The translations under genes and the position numbers were made by a program. This document shows, piece after piece, positions 1 through 8,253 of a stretch of 36,391 nt of DNA. Where the stretch lies: assembly GCA_002477755.1 (NCBI GenBank), contig DLKD01000167.1:1-36391 (forward strand). The letters are read 5' to 3'. The DNA comes from Gordonia sp. UBA7599. GTDB taxonomy: Bacteria; Actinomycetota; Actinomycetes; Mycobacteriales; Mycobacteriaceae. Position 1 is the first letter of the stretch; the number at the start of each line of letters is the position of its first letter. The notes beneath the pieces are model-generated. The model saw nothing but the letters and a program-made list of their open reading frames with translations, did no database searches and was not told the DNA's origin.

Positions 1-2
1 AC

Positions 3-554
3 AGACAACTTGACAAGCTCCGTCTGTCGGGTGGCACCTTGAGTGCCTTCGGACGCGACAACGACCACCATCACCTCTTCGCCAACTCCGCGCTCGCACT
101 CGTCGACGAGGTCGACGGTGTGGCCGAAGCAGTCACCGTCAAGGACGTGGTCAGCGAGCGGCTGCGCTGGGACGCACCCTGGTTCAAGTGGGTCCGAGCG
201 GCTCACGAGGAGGACCTCGAGCGCCTGTGCAGACCGGTGTTCGGCGACTTCCCGCTCCCCACGCTCGGCGCCTACCTCACCGATCTGCCCGAATTGACCG
301 ATGCGCTACTGCGCATCGCGCTGGCCAACGTGAAACGGCCGCCGCTGCTGGTGGTCGGGGGGACCGATCAACTCACGCGAGAGGCGTCGAGCGAATTGCT
401 TCTGGAACGACTGGTCGCCCTCGGCGAGCACCAGACCGTGATCACCGCCGACGTCAACGGGGCCCCCGCCACCAGTGGGGTCGCCGACGTCATCGCCGTG
501 CACAACCTGACCGATGGCGAATTCGCGCGCCTCGACGTAGCAGAAGGACGCTGA
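3..554 (+). CDS. ABC-type ATP-binding protein, C-terminal part (cut by window edge)
   Basis: The reading frame is open from the first bases of the window, so the N-terminal part lies outside; the TTG at 39 is probably internal. The visible part resembles the second half of a degenerate ABC ATPase. A hydrophobic strand ending LLVVGGTDQL (about residues 115-125 of the visible part) sits where Walker B would be, followed by a helix and a TVITAD strand like the switch region. The usual Walker B aspartate is replaced by Gly, and the Walker A loop would lie upstream. It ends one base before the YhgE/Pip-type membrane gene, so the two probably form an exporter-like pair. The substrate cannot be read from the sequence. 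The family call is from pattern recognition only. Confidence 0.6.
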   Translation, partial: RQLDKLRLSGGTLSAFGRDNDHHHLFANSALALVDEVDGVAEAVTVKDVVSERLRWDAPWFKWVRAAHEEDLERLCRPVFGDFPLPTLGAYLTDLPELTDALLRIALANVKRPPLLVVGGTDQLTREASSELLLERLVALGEHQTVITADVNGAPATSGVADVIAVHNLTDGEFARLDVAEGR

Positions 555-555
555 C

Positions 556-2427
556 ATGTTTGCTGCATTTGCACCCGGTGGTGACGTCAAGAGGTACCTG
601 CGCGGACGAATGCCGCGGATCATCCTGCTCATCACCATCCTGACTCCGATCCTCTACGGTGCGGGTGCCGTGGCGGCGGTGTGGAACCCCAAGAACATCA
701 CGCAGAACGTCAGCGTCGCCGTGGTCAACCTCGATCGAGGGGCCAAGGCGATGGGGACGGATCTCGACGCGGGCAAGCAGGTCACCAAGGCTCTCGTCGA
801 CTCCCACCAGCTCGACCTGAGCGTGGTGGACGCTGCGAAGGCAGAGAAGGGCGTCACCGACGGCAAGTACTACTTCTCCATCACGATCCCGGAGAACTTC
901 AGTGAATCGCTGCTGTCGCCGATGAAGTTCGACGCCCATCAGGCGCAAATGGTGTTCACCTACAACGCGGCGAACAACTACTTGATGACGATGATCGGCA
1001 AATCGGCGGCCCAACAGATCGTTACCACCGTCTCAACGACGATCGGGACGCAGACCTTCGACGTCGCTCTCAAGGACGTGTCGAAGCTGGAGCCGAAGAT
1101 CCGCCAGGCCGCGACCGGCGTCAACAAGCTCAACGACGGCATGCAAGAAGCGCACACCGCGTCGGGCAAATTGGCTGCGGCCCTCGGCGGGATCGATCAG
1201 GCGGTCGTCCGGGTGGCGACGCCTTTGGAAGCCGCGCTGAAGAAGGCTCCGACCGTCAACGGCCAGGCCCTGGGGGCGGCCGCGGACCAGCTGGGTAGGG
1301 ATGCCGATTCGCTGGCGCAGGTCCTGGACCGTCCCGCGAGGGGTCAATCGCAGGCCGTGCAGACGATTACCGGTGTGATCGCACAGCTGCGCGCCACCGG
1401 CGATCCGATGCAGCATCGCCTTGCCGACACACTCGAGGGCGCCAAGGGATTCCTACTCGCGCCGCCGGCAGGTGGAGCCGACCCTTCCCAGTTGCAGCGT
1501 GTGCGCGACAACTCGAAGCTGATCGCCGGCGAGCTCAGCGACCCCCACAGTCAGGTTCGCACGGTGATGACCATGCTGACCGACGGCAATTTGCCCGGCG
1601 ACGTCGCGAAGCTGCAGGGCGCGGCGGGAGAACTCGCGTCGGGGTCCGGTGAACTTCACGCCGGTCTCGGGAAGCTTGCCCAAGGGACCGGTCAGCTGGC
1701 CGGCATCGTCGACGGGGCGATCAAGCAGCTGCCGACGTTGTCGCCGCAGGAGGCGGACGCGATCGCCAAGTCCCTCGCCGATCCGGTGACGATGAAGAGC
1801 GACACGCACCACAAGAACATCACCCTGGGCGAGAGCCTGGTGCCGCCGATGTTCACCTTGGCACTGTTCATGGGCGCGATCCTTGCGTGGATGCTGTTCT
1901 CGGCGATCCAGAAGCGGCCCATCACGTTCGGCCTGGGTGGCTTCCGCTCGGTCCTCGCCTCGGCGGCGCCGGTGTTCTGGGTCGGTGCGGCCCAGGCGCT
2001 GGTGCTCTACCTCGTGGTGATCGGTATCGGCCTGCGCCCCGAGCACTGGGTCGGCACCTTCGCGTTCATGCTTCTCGTGGTGGTGATGGCCCAAGCCTTC
2101 ATACAGATGATCTACGCGATTCTGGGGGCCGGTATCGGCCGGGTGTTCTCGCTGGGCCTGCTAATGATCCTGTTCCTGCTCGCCGGCGGTCTCATACCGC
2201 TGAAGATCTTGGGGAAGGACCTCGGGTTCCTGCACATTTTCGATCCGCTGGCCTACCCGGTCCAGGGGCTGAAACAGCTGACGATGGGCGGGGTGGACCA
2301 CCGGTTGTGGATCTCCATCGGGATCATCGTGGCCGTCACCGCGGTGTGTTGGCTCATCTCCTCGCTGATAGCCCACCGCGACCGGCGCTTCACGATCTTC
2401 CGCCTGTACCCGACGATCGCGACCTGA
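556..2427 (+). CDS. YhgE/Pip-type ABC-2-like membrane protein
   Basis: A 623-residue membrane protein with the layout of the YhgE/Pip family: one N-terminal membrane segment (about residues 20-42), a long extracytoplasmic region (about 45-420) rich in Ala, Gly, Leu and Asp with repeated helix-forming stretches, then five or six membrane segments from about 430 to 610. Members resemble ABC-2 permeases and are linked to export or to phage receptor roles. The ATG at 556 follows an AGAAGGA ribosome site and lies one base after the stop of the ATP-binding gene, implying cotranscription and a shared complex. The gene ends just before a strong terminator hairpin. The transported substrate is unknown. 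Confidence 0.8.
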   Translation: MFAAFAPGGDVKRYLRGRMPRIILLITILTPILYGAGAVAAVWNPKNITQNVSVAVVNLDRGAKAMGTDLDAGKQVTKALVDSHQLDLSVVDAAKAEKGVTDGKYYFSITIPENFSESLLSPMKFDAHQAQMVFTYNAANNYLMTMIGKSAAQQIVTTVSTTIGTQTFDVALKDVSKLEPKIRQAATGVNKLNDGMQEAHTASGKLAAALGGIDQAVVRVATPLEAALKKAPTVNGQALGAAADQLGRDADSLAQVLDRPARGQSQAVQTITGVIAQLRATGDPMQHRLADTLEGAKGFLLAPPAGGADPSQLQRVRDNSKLIAGELSDPHSQVRTVMTMLTDGNLPGDVAKLQGAAGELASGSGELHAGLGKLAQGTGQLAGIVDGAIKQLPTLSPQEADAIAKSLADPVTMKSDTHHKNITLGESLVPPMFTLALFMGAILAWMLFSAIQKRPITFGLGGFRSVLASAAPVFWVGAAQALVLYLVVIGIGLRPEHWVGTFAFMLLVVVMAQAFIQMIYAILGAGIGRVFSLGLLMILFLLAGGLIPLKILGKDLGFLHIFDPLAYPVQGLKQLTMGGVDHRLWISIGIIVAVTAVCWLISSLIAHRDRRFTIFRLYPTIAT

Positions 2428-2435
2428 CCCGGTGG

Positions 2436-2470
2436 CCGTTGGGACGGGGAGGGCCCGTCCCAACGGTTTC
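2436..2470 (+). terminator. Rho-independent-type terminator after the YhgE/Pip gene
   Basis: A perfect 13-bp inverted repeat, CCGTTGGGACGGG at 2436-2448 and its complement at 2454-2466, encloses a 5-base loop and is followed by TTTC. It starts 8 bases after the stop codon of the membrane gene. The U-tract is short, as is common in actinobacteria. Confidence 0.85.
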
Positions 2471-2500
2471 ATCAACGACACTCCTCGATACACTTCACAC

Positions 2501-2605
2501 ATGAGCAACAAGAACGAGCGCGAGCAGAAGATCGAAGAAGAAGAGAAGGCTCGCCAGCATGAGCGCGAGCGTCTCGAGCGCGAAGAGGAAGAGCGCCTCA
2601 AGTAG
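2501..2605 (+). CDS. Possible 34-residue highly charged small protein
   Basis: An ATG-to-TAG frame of 34 residues composed almost entirely of Glu, Arg and Lys with a few Gln, Asn, His and Leu, for example EEEEKARQHERERLEREEEE at about 12-31. The composition predicts a single charged helix. No convincing ribosome site precedes the ATG, and the frame starts about 30 bases after the terminator hairpin. It could be a real small protein or a chance frame in GA-rich DNA. No function is recognised. Confidence 0.4.
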   Translation: MSNKNEREQKIEEEEKARQHERERLEREEEERLK

Positions 2606-2709
2606 TCGGGTAAATCACACCCGTCACTGTATTAACACGAGGTCTCGATGCAGTTCGCATTGGGACACAAGGCTTGTGAGCGTCTCCTCGTCGTCAATAG
2701 TCTTCCGAC

Positions 2710-3672
2710 GTGCACAAACAATTGTTTCGGGTGCTGTCGGGTCGTCGAGGGGTACCCGCCGTCGCCCTAGTGGTCGGCGCGCTGATGGCCACGTGCATCA
2801 GCGCCGCGCCCGCTGACGCCGTCGTGCGCACCCGCTTCTACACAACGGGGTGCGGCATGCCGAAATCGCCGGTCGACGTGTGGAAGCGCTCCAGCAACTA
2901 CAAGACCGTGATCGCACTCGACGGTCTGCGTGCCACCGGCGGGATGAGCGGCTGGCGTCGTCAGACGAACATCTCGGGCCTCGCTTCGCGCGGGGTCAAC
3001 GTCGTGCAGCCGATCGGCGGCCTCGCCAGCTTCTACACCGACTGGGACCACAAGCCGGAGAACAAGCAGAAGTTCCGGTACCGCTGGACGTGTCGGCTCA
3101 ACAAGATCATCAAGCAATTAGACGCGCGCGGAATGGCCGCGGGTCCGTGGCACAAGTACGCCATCATGGGCATCTCGATGGGTGGCAACTCGGCGCTGAC
3201 CTATGCCGCGTATCACCGTCGTCGGATTTCGCACGCGTTCTCCATGTCCGGCTACCTCAACCTGTCGGCGCCGACGATGCGCGAGAACATCCGGGTTGCG
3301 CTGATCGAGGCGGGCAACGCGGCGGGCCGGGGCCCGTACAACGCCGACGACATGTGGGGCCCGCCGTGGAGCGAGCGCTGGATGAAGAACGACCCGTTCA
3401 ACCTGACCCCGCAGATGCGCGGGATGAAGGTGCGGGTCGCCGCCGCGACCGGGGCGCCGGGTCGGCACGACGGCATCAGCGAGGACACGGCCAAGGGAAT
3501 GCCGCTGGAGACGGCCGCTGCGGCGCAGACCAAGGCGTTTGAGACGAAGGCCGGGGGCGACGGACTCGATCTGAGTACCGACTACCAGCTGCAGGGCACC
3601 CACGCGTGGGGCTATTGGCAGGACTCGGTGTGGCGGGCCTTCCGAGCGGGCTGGTTCCGCGACCGCCGATAG
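2710..3672 (+). CDS. Secreted antigen-85-like mycolyltransferase/esterase
   Basis: A 320-residue alpha/beta hydrolase of the antigen 85 type, which transfers mycolic acids onto trehalose and arabinogalactan outside the membrane. A signal peptide is visible: basic start, hydrophobic stretch to about residue 30, and a likely cut after AAPADA near 37. The nucleophile elbow is GISMGG with Ser156, and His298 in GTHAWGYWQ matches the catalytic His of antigen 85. Cys48 and Cys128 could form a disulfide. The GTG at 2710 is the earliest start, since an in-frame TAG lies at 2698. No clear ribosome site is seen. It stands alone, converging on the DUF2236 gene across a palindromic element. The exact acyl acceptor is inferred. 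Confidence 0.8.
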   Translation: MHKQLFRVLSGRRGVPAVALVVGALMATCISAAPADAVVRTRFYTTGCGMPKSPVDVWKRSSNYKTVIALDGLRATGGMSGWRRQTNISGLASRGVNVVQPIGGLASFYTDWDHKPENKQKFRYRWTCRLNKIIKQLDARGMAAGPWHKYAIMGISMGGNSALTYAAYHRRRISHAFSMSGYLNLSAPTMRENIRVALIEAGNAAGRGPYNADDMWGPPWSERWMKNDPFNLTPQMRGMKVRVAAATGAPGRHDGISEDTAKGMPLETAAAAQTKAFETKAGGDGLDLSTDYQLQGTHAWGYWQDSVWRAFRAGWFRDRR

Positions 3673-3678
3673 TCGACC

Positions 3679-3742
3679 GAGCCCTCACGGTTTCGTCAAC
3701 CCCGCGTCGATCGATGCTGGATTGACGAAACGCCGGGGGGCC
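3679..3742. repeat. Palindromic intergenic element, copy 1
   Basis: A ~60 bp imperfect palindrome filling the gap between two convergent stop codons (3672 and 3744). The outer arms GTTTCGTCAA (3690-3699) and TTGACGAAAC (3722-3731) are exact complements, and the centre reads CGTCGATCGATGC. The same design recurs at 17227, 29310 and 31471. A bidirectional terminator role is inferred from position. Confidence 0.8.
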
Positions 3743-4698
3743 TATCCGTTGTGGAGTTTGCGGGGGTCGACGCCCTCGCGCTTCCAACCGTCGTAGGCCC
3801 ATGAGGTGTACAGCATCCGCAAGGGCAGCCGGTTGATCACCGGGTTGGCCGTGCGCATGAAGGCGGCGAAGCGGTCGAAGCGGCGCTGCTGTTTCGGCGT
3901 CCACTCCAGTCGGCAGACGTCGCGCATCTGCTGGGGCAGCGAGCCGATGAAGACCAGGCGCAGGGCGCCGTTGATCGGTGCCGACACGATCCTCCAGGCC
4001 GGAGCGGGCATCCACTTGGGGCCGGGTACGCCCTGACGCAAGTAGCCCGTGGCGTAGACAATCGTCTTGGTCGGGACGAACTTGTCACACATCGCGTTCC
4101 AGTACTCGACGAACTCGTCGTAGGTCTGGGGCTGGCTGCGCGCGCTCACGCCGTAGAGCTGGTACCAGACCTTCGACTCCTCGAAGATCTGGGCCTTCTC
4201 CTCGTAGGAGAGGCGGCGGATGAAGGTGTCGGTGACGTAGATGGTCTGGTCGACGAACGTCGCGTGCGCCCAGTAGAAGAGCTCCGGGTTCAGTGCGTGG
4301 TAGCGCGAGCCGTCGCTGATGGTGCCCTTGATGTCGCGATGGAAGTCGCGGACCTTGTGGCCCCACCCGTACGGGTCCTCGGAGTAGACCGTCTTCATGA
4401 TCGGCGGCCCGGTCCGCTTACCGCGGCCGATGAAATCGCTGAAGATGACCGAGTGGTCCTCCACGCCCTTGGCGAGCTGCTCGATGCAGTTCTCGGTGCC
4501 GGCGACGCGCTGGAAGCCGAGCAGGCCACGGATGTCGCCGTAGTACTTCCACACAAGGGAGTCAGCGCCGAGGCGCAGCGGTAGCGAGTCGATGTCGTCG
4601 TCGAAAGTCGGAGCATCGAGGATGCTGGGCTCCGCCTCGCGCACGCTGGTCTCGAAGTCTCGGACGGTCGTGCGCTCCGAGAAGTCTTGGACTGTCAT
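3742..4698 (-). CDS. DUF2236 (MpaB-like oxygenase family) protein
   Basis: A 318-residue protein of the DUF2236 family, related to latex-clearing protein and MpaB, some members of which bind heme b and act as oxygenases. Family signatures include GRGKRTGPP (about 91-99), HRDIKG (120-125) and WAHATFVD (143-150), whose His is the candidate heme ligand. The frame stays open far upstream, antisense to menC, but the family match begins at the ATG at 4698 (MTVQDF), so the longer version is rejected. The gene diverges from menC with only 73 bases between starts, so the promoters must overlap. The substrate is unknown. Confidence 0.8.
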   Translation of the reverse strand: MTVQDFSERTTVRDFETSVREAEPSILDAPTFDDDIDSLPLRLGADSLVWKYYGDIRGLLGFQRVAGTENCIEQLAKGVEDHSVIFSDFIGRGKRTGPPIMKTVYSEDPYGWGHKVRDFHRDIKGTISDGSRYHALNPELFYWAHATFVDQTIYVTDTFIRRLSYEEKAQIFEESKVWYQLYGVSARSQPQTYDEFVEYWNAMCDKFVPTKTIVYATGYLRQGVPGPKWMPAPAWRIVSAPINGALRLVFIGSLPQQMRDVCRLEWTPKQQRRFDRFAAFMRTANPVINRLPLRMLYTSWAYDGWKREGVDPRKLHNG

Positions 4699-4771
4699 GC
4701 GATCAGAATAGTCCGCGAATGGAACGTATCGCAAAGTTTGTCTCAAAGTCGTGTCGGATACTCTTCGAGGC

Positions 4772-5728
4772 ATGATCCCGTCGGCCGACGACCTGCTCGC
4801 GACGGCGGTCGTCGTCGCGCTTCCCATGCGCGTGCGGTTTCGCGGGATCACTGTGCGCGAGGTGCTGCTTTTCCGGGGTCCGGCCGGCTGGGGCGAGTTC
4901 TCACCGTTTGTCGAATACGACGACGAGGAGGCCGCACACTGGCTCGCCGCGGGTATCGAAGCCGCATGGCTCGGACCGCCCCCGACAGTCCGTGGCGCAG
5001 TCGAGGTCAATGCGACGGTGCCGGCCGTTCCCGCGTCGGAGGTGCCGGCCATCCTCGCCCGCTTCCCCGGTGCGCGCACCGCCAAGGTGAAGGTTGCCGA
5101 GAAGGGGCAGGCGCTGCGCGACGACGTAGAACGCGTCGAAGCCGCGCGGGCTCTCGTCGAGAAAGTTCGTGTCGATGCGAACGGGGGCTGGTCGGTCGAC
5201 GAGGCGGTCACCGCGATCGCGGCGCTGGGGCAGTTGGAGTACGTCGAGCAGCCGTGCGCAAGCGTCGAGGAGCTGGCCGCGGTGCGGCGTCGGGTGTCGA
5301 CGCCCATCGCCGCCGACGAATCGATCCGCAAGGCCGAGGACCCACTGCGCGTTGCGGCCGCAGATGCTGCCGACATCGCCGTCGTCAAGGTCGCGCCCCT
5401 GGGTGGGATGCGCCGCGTACTGGAACTGGCCGAGCAGATCCGGCTGCCCATTGTCGTGTCCAGTGCGCTGGACACCGCCGTCGGCATCAGCGCCGGAATC
5501 GCTACGGCAGCCGCACTGCCGACACTCGACCACGCCTGCGGCCTCGGCACCGGGGCGCTCTTCGTCGACGATGTGACCACGGACCCGCCGCGGCAGACCA
5601 GCGGCGAATTGCGACCGACGGCCGTAGAGGTCGGTGACGCGCCCCCGCTCGCCGCTCCCGAGCGCAGACAGTGGTGGCTCGACCGGCTGGTGCGGTGCCA
5701 CGCGTTGCTGGCCTCGCGTCGGTCCTGA
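4772..5728 (+). CDS. menC: o-succinylbenzoate synthase
   Basis: A 318-residue enolase-superfamily enzyme that dehydrates SHCHC to o-succinylbenzoate in menaquinone synthesis in the cytoplasm. Expected active-site residues are present: Lys105/Lys107 in AKVKV, Asp135 in VDANGGW, Glu159 in EYVEQP, Asp182 in AADES and Lys206 in VVKVAPLGG. The N-terminal ALPMRVRFRG stretch with GWGEFSPFVEY is typical of actinobacterial MenC. The ATG at 4772 is preferred over an in-frame GTG at 4751 because the family sequence begins at MIPS. It is divergent from the DUF2236 gene; no other men genes are in the window. Confidence 0.92.
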   Translation: MIPSADDLLATAVVVALPMRVRFRGITVREVLLFRGPAGWGEFSPFVEYDDEEAAHWLAAGIEAAWLGPPPTVRGAVEVNATVPAVPASEVPAILARFPGARTAKVKVAEKGQALRDDVERVEAARALVEKVRVDANGGWSVDEAVTAIAALGQLEYVEQPCASVEELAAVRRRVSTPIAADESIRKAEDPLRVAAADAADIAVVKVAPLGGMRRVLELAEQIRLPIVVSSALDTAVGISAGIATAAALPTLDHACGLGTGALFVDDVTTDPPRQTSGELRPTAVEVGDAPPLAAPERRQWWLDRLVRCHALLASRRS

Positions 5729-5787
5729 CCACCGCATTCCGGCGGATATGGCCTCCTGGTGTTGGAGGTCGGGGCTAGGTTGGCGAT

Positions 5788-6192
5788 ATGGAACTCACCA
5801 CGGAAGCAGCCCAGGCATTTCTGGCTCAGCCGCGGATCGGGACCATCGCGATCGAGCGCAAGGGCGGTGCCCCGCTGGCCATCCCGATCTGGTACGACTA
5901 CGCCCCCGGCGGAGACCTCCGTGTCATCACCCCGCCCGGCACGTTCAAGGCCAAGCTGCTGCGTGCCGCGGGCCGGTGCACGCTTGTGGTCGACGAGATG
6001 GAGCCGCGCATCGTCTTTGTCTCGGTCGAGTGCGACCTGGTCGACGAACTGCCGCCGAGCAAGGACCACAACCGGATGATGGCGACGCGATACCTGTCGC
6101 CCGAGGCGGTCGAGGGTTTTGTCGCCGCGATGCCCGCCGAGGCGCTGTTCGTGTTGCGGCCGACCCGCTGGCGCACCGGCGACCTCAGTTGA
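5788..6192 (+). CDS. PPOX-class pyridoxamine 5'-phosphate oxidase-like flavoprotein
   Basis: A 134-residue split-barrel protein of the pyridoxamine 5'-phosphate oxidase fold, a group that binds FMN or F420 in mycobacteria and relatives. It starts with a helix (LTTEAAQAFLAQ), then IGTIAIERKGGAPLAIPIWY, the usual dimer-barrel opening, and the strand VFVSVECDLVDEL. The short length fits the F420/FMN-dependent small members, not true PdxH. The substrate cannot be told. Its stop codon lies inside the inverted repeat that precedes the P450 gene. Confidence 0.75.
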   Translation: MELTTEAAQAFLAQPRIGTIAIERKGGAPLAIPIWYDYAPGGDLRVITPPGTFKAKLLRAAGRCTLVVDEMEPRIVFVSVECDLVDELPPSKDHNRMMATRYLSPEAVEGFVAAMPAEALFVLRPTRWRTGDLS

Positions 6193-6216
6193 AACAAAGC
6201 TGTCTATTTGTTTCAA
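6189..6216. promoter_or_regulatory. Inverted repeat, likely TetR operator before the P450 operon
   Basis: TTGAAACAAA (6189-6198) and its exact complement TTTGTTTCAA (6207-6216) are separated by 8 bases, 64 bases upstream of the P450 start. The AT-rich arms and the TetR gene two positions downstream suggest an autoregulatory operator. It overlaps the stop codon of the PPOX gene. It is not GC-rich enough to look like a terminator. Confidence 0.6.
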
Positions 6217-6279
6217 TCGGTGTATTCTGAGATGTAGGCCACACCGCGCCCTGTCCTATCGCGCGAACGAGGAGATCCC

Positions 6280-7620
6280 ATGACCGCCGTCCAGCCCCAG
6301 GCACCAGCCGACAGTGACCTTAAATCTATTCCGAAGAACCCGCGCAACGGCATAGCGGAGATCCTGCGCATGCGCCGCGATCCGTTCGGCTTCTCCGCCG
6401 CGCGCCGGGAGGAGTACGGCAACGTCTCGTCGATGGACGCCTTCGGAATCAACATCGTGACCTGCTCCGGTCCCGACGCTGCCGAGCAGATCCTGATGAA
6501 CAAGGACAAGGCCTTCGCCAACGGCCCCGCGTGGAGCTACTTCATCGGGCCGTTCTTCAACCGCGGTGTGATGCTGCTCGACTTCGATGAGCACCGTCAC
6601 CACCGCCACATCCTGCAGCAGGCCTTCACCCCGAAGATCCTCAAGGGCTACTTCGGCGAGATGCAGCCGGTCATCGCCGATCGCGTCGCGCAGTTCCCGA
6701 CCGGCAAGGTGAAGCTGTTCAGCGAGTTCAAGGAACTGACCCTCGACATCGCCCTGGAGGTGTTCCTCGGCGTCGAACTGCCCAAGGACGAGGCCGACAA
6801 GCTCAACAAGGCCTTCATCGAGACGGTCCGCGCGGGCGTGGCCTTCGTGCGCAAGCCGATTCCTCCTGGCCGTTGGTGGAAGGGTGTCCGCTCGCGCAAG
6901 GTGCTCGAGGAGTTCTTCTACGCCAACATCGACGCCAAGCGCGCTAAGGAGACTCCTGACCTCTTCTCGGTGCTCTGCCACGCCGAGAGCGACGAGGGCC
7001 ACACGTTCACCGACGAGGACGTTGTCAATCACATGATCTTCGTGTTGATGGCCGCCCACGACACGTCGACGATCACCATGAGCCAGATGTCCTATCACCT
7101 CGCCAAGAACATCGGGTGGCAGGACCAGGCGCGCGCCCAGTCGATGGAGCTGCCCGCGATTCTCGACTACGACGACCTGGGCAAGTTCGACATCCTCGAC
7201 CGGGTCATGAAGGAGTCGCTGCGGCTGTGCCCGCCGGTGCCCGCCCAGCCGCGCATGGCGGTCAAGGACACGCAGGTGGGGGGCTACTTCATCCCGGAGG
7301 GCACGCTGGTGAGCGTCCCGCAGTTGACCAACCACCGCGACGCGCAGTACTTCACCAATCCCACCGTCTTCGACCCGGGGCGCTTCGACGCCGACCGTGC
7401 CGAGGACAAAGGGCACCGCTTCGCCTGGATGCCGTTCGGCGGCGGCGTCCACAAGTGCATCGGCCTGTACTTCGGTCAGATGGAGATCAAGACGATCATG
7501 CACAACCTGCTGCGCGACTACGAGTGGACCGTGCCGTCGGACTACGTCGTGCCGATGGACTACAGCGCGCTCCCGGTGCCCAAGGACAAGCTGCCGGTCA
7601 ACCTGCAGCGACTCACATGA
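6280..7620 (+). CDS. Cytochrome P450 (CYP136-like)
   Basis: A 446-residue P450 monooxygenase. All core motifs are present: the I-helix oxygen-activation motif AAHDTS (258-263), the K-helix ESLR (312-315) and the heme-binding loop FGGGVHKCIG (386-395) with Cys393 as axial ligand. The ATG at 6280 follows GAGGAG. The order P450, TetR, SDR resembles the M. tuberculosis cyp136 neighbourhood as I recall it, so a CYP136-type assignment is offered tentatively. The substrate is unknown; a lipid or steroid-like compound is plausible given the neighbours. Redox partners must be supplied: a ferredoxin-reductase-type gene lies at 11225, but no ferredoxin gene is visible. Overlaps the TetR gene (ATGA). Confidence 0.9.
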   Translation: MTAVQPQAPADSDLKSIPKNPRNGIAEILRMRRDPFGFSAARREEYGNVSSMDAFGINIVTCSGPDAAEQILMNKDKAFANGPAWSYFIGPFFNRGVMLLDFDEHRHHRHILQQAFTPKILKGYFGEMQPVIADRVAQFPTGKVKLFSEFKELTLDIALEVFLGVELPKDEADKLNKAFIETVRAGVAFVRKPIPPGRWWKGVRSRKVLEEFFYANIDAKRAKETPDLFSVLCHAESDEGHTFTDEDVVNHMIFVLMAAHDTSTITMSQMSYHLAKNIGWQDQARAQSMELPAILDYDDLGKFDILDRVMKESLRLCPPVPAQPRMAVKDTQVGGYFIPEGTLVSVPQLTNHRDAQYFTNPTVFDPGRFDADRAEDKGHRFAWMPFGGGVHKCIGLYFGQMEIKTIMHNLLRDYEWTVPSDYVVPMDYSALPVPKDKLPVNLQRLT

Positions 7621-8204
7621 GCAGTCGTAAGGCGCGCAGCACGGCAACCGTAGAGGACCAGGAATCGGCGATCCTGCACGCCGCGGCGAACGAGTTCGCC
7701 GCGGTCGGCGCGCGTCGCGCCAACATGGACGAGGTGGCCGCGGCCGCCGGTGTCAGCCGCTCGACGCTCTACCGGCGCTTCCCCAACAAGGACAGCCTGC
7801 TGCTGGCCGTCGCGAGTGAGGCGTACGAGCGGGGCATGCGCCAGCTCGAAGAGGCCGTCGCCGGCCTCGGGCCGCGCGAGGCCGTCGTTGAGGCGTTCGC
7901 CACCGGCGCAGAGATGATCAGCACCGATCCGCTGTTGAGCCGCATGGTGTTGGAGGACTACGAGGTCCGCAACTTCGCCGACTCGATCAACACGCTGTTC
8001 ATCGACATCGTCACCGAGCGGATCGTGGCGACAATGCGCGCAGCCGGTGCGCAGATGCCCGACGACCTGCTGCACCAAGCAGTCGAGCTGCACGTCCGTC
8101 TGGTCATCTCCTACTTGGAGAATCCCGTCACCGATCCGGCGCGCACGACGCCGGAGTACGTGCGTCAACTTGCCGCGACGTTCCTCGCACCGATGATCTA
8201 CTGA
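7617..8204 (+). CDS. TetR-family transcriptional regulator
   Basis: A 195-residue TetR-type repressor. The N-terminal helix-turn-helix is clear at about residues 19-62, with ANMDEVAAAAGVSRSTLYRR followed by FPNKDSLLLAV. The C-terminal two thirds are helical and variable and would bind an unknown ligand. The ATG at 7617 overlaps the P450 stop by the ATGA arrangement, so the two are translationally coupled. The likely operator is the inverted repeat at 6189-6216, which would make the operon autoregulated; that link is inference. Confidence 0.88.
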   Translation: MSSRKARSTATVEDQESAILHAAANEFAAVGARRANMDEVAAAAGVSRSTLYRRFPNKDSLLLAVASEAYERGMRQLEEAVAGLGPREAVVEAFATGAEMISTDPLLSRMVLEDYEVRNFADSINTLFIDIVTERIVATMRAAGAQMPDDLLHQAVELHVRLVISYLENPVTDPARTTPEYVRQLAATFLAPMIY

Positions 8205-8253
8205 CCACCGGTCTCGACTACCCCGACTTCCCGATCGTCCAAGGAGAACCCAC

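Noticed and set aside
2670-2700. Promoter hexamers TTGTGA and CAATAG before the antigen-85-like gene
   Set aside because: Spacing is only 15 bases and both hexamers are weak, so no promoter is called.
4699-6216. Long minus-strand frame continuing upstream of the DUF2236 gene
   Set aside because: It is antisense to menC and the PPOX gene, has low-complexity Ser/Arg/Ala composition, and the family match starts at the ATG at 4698.
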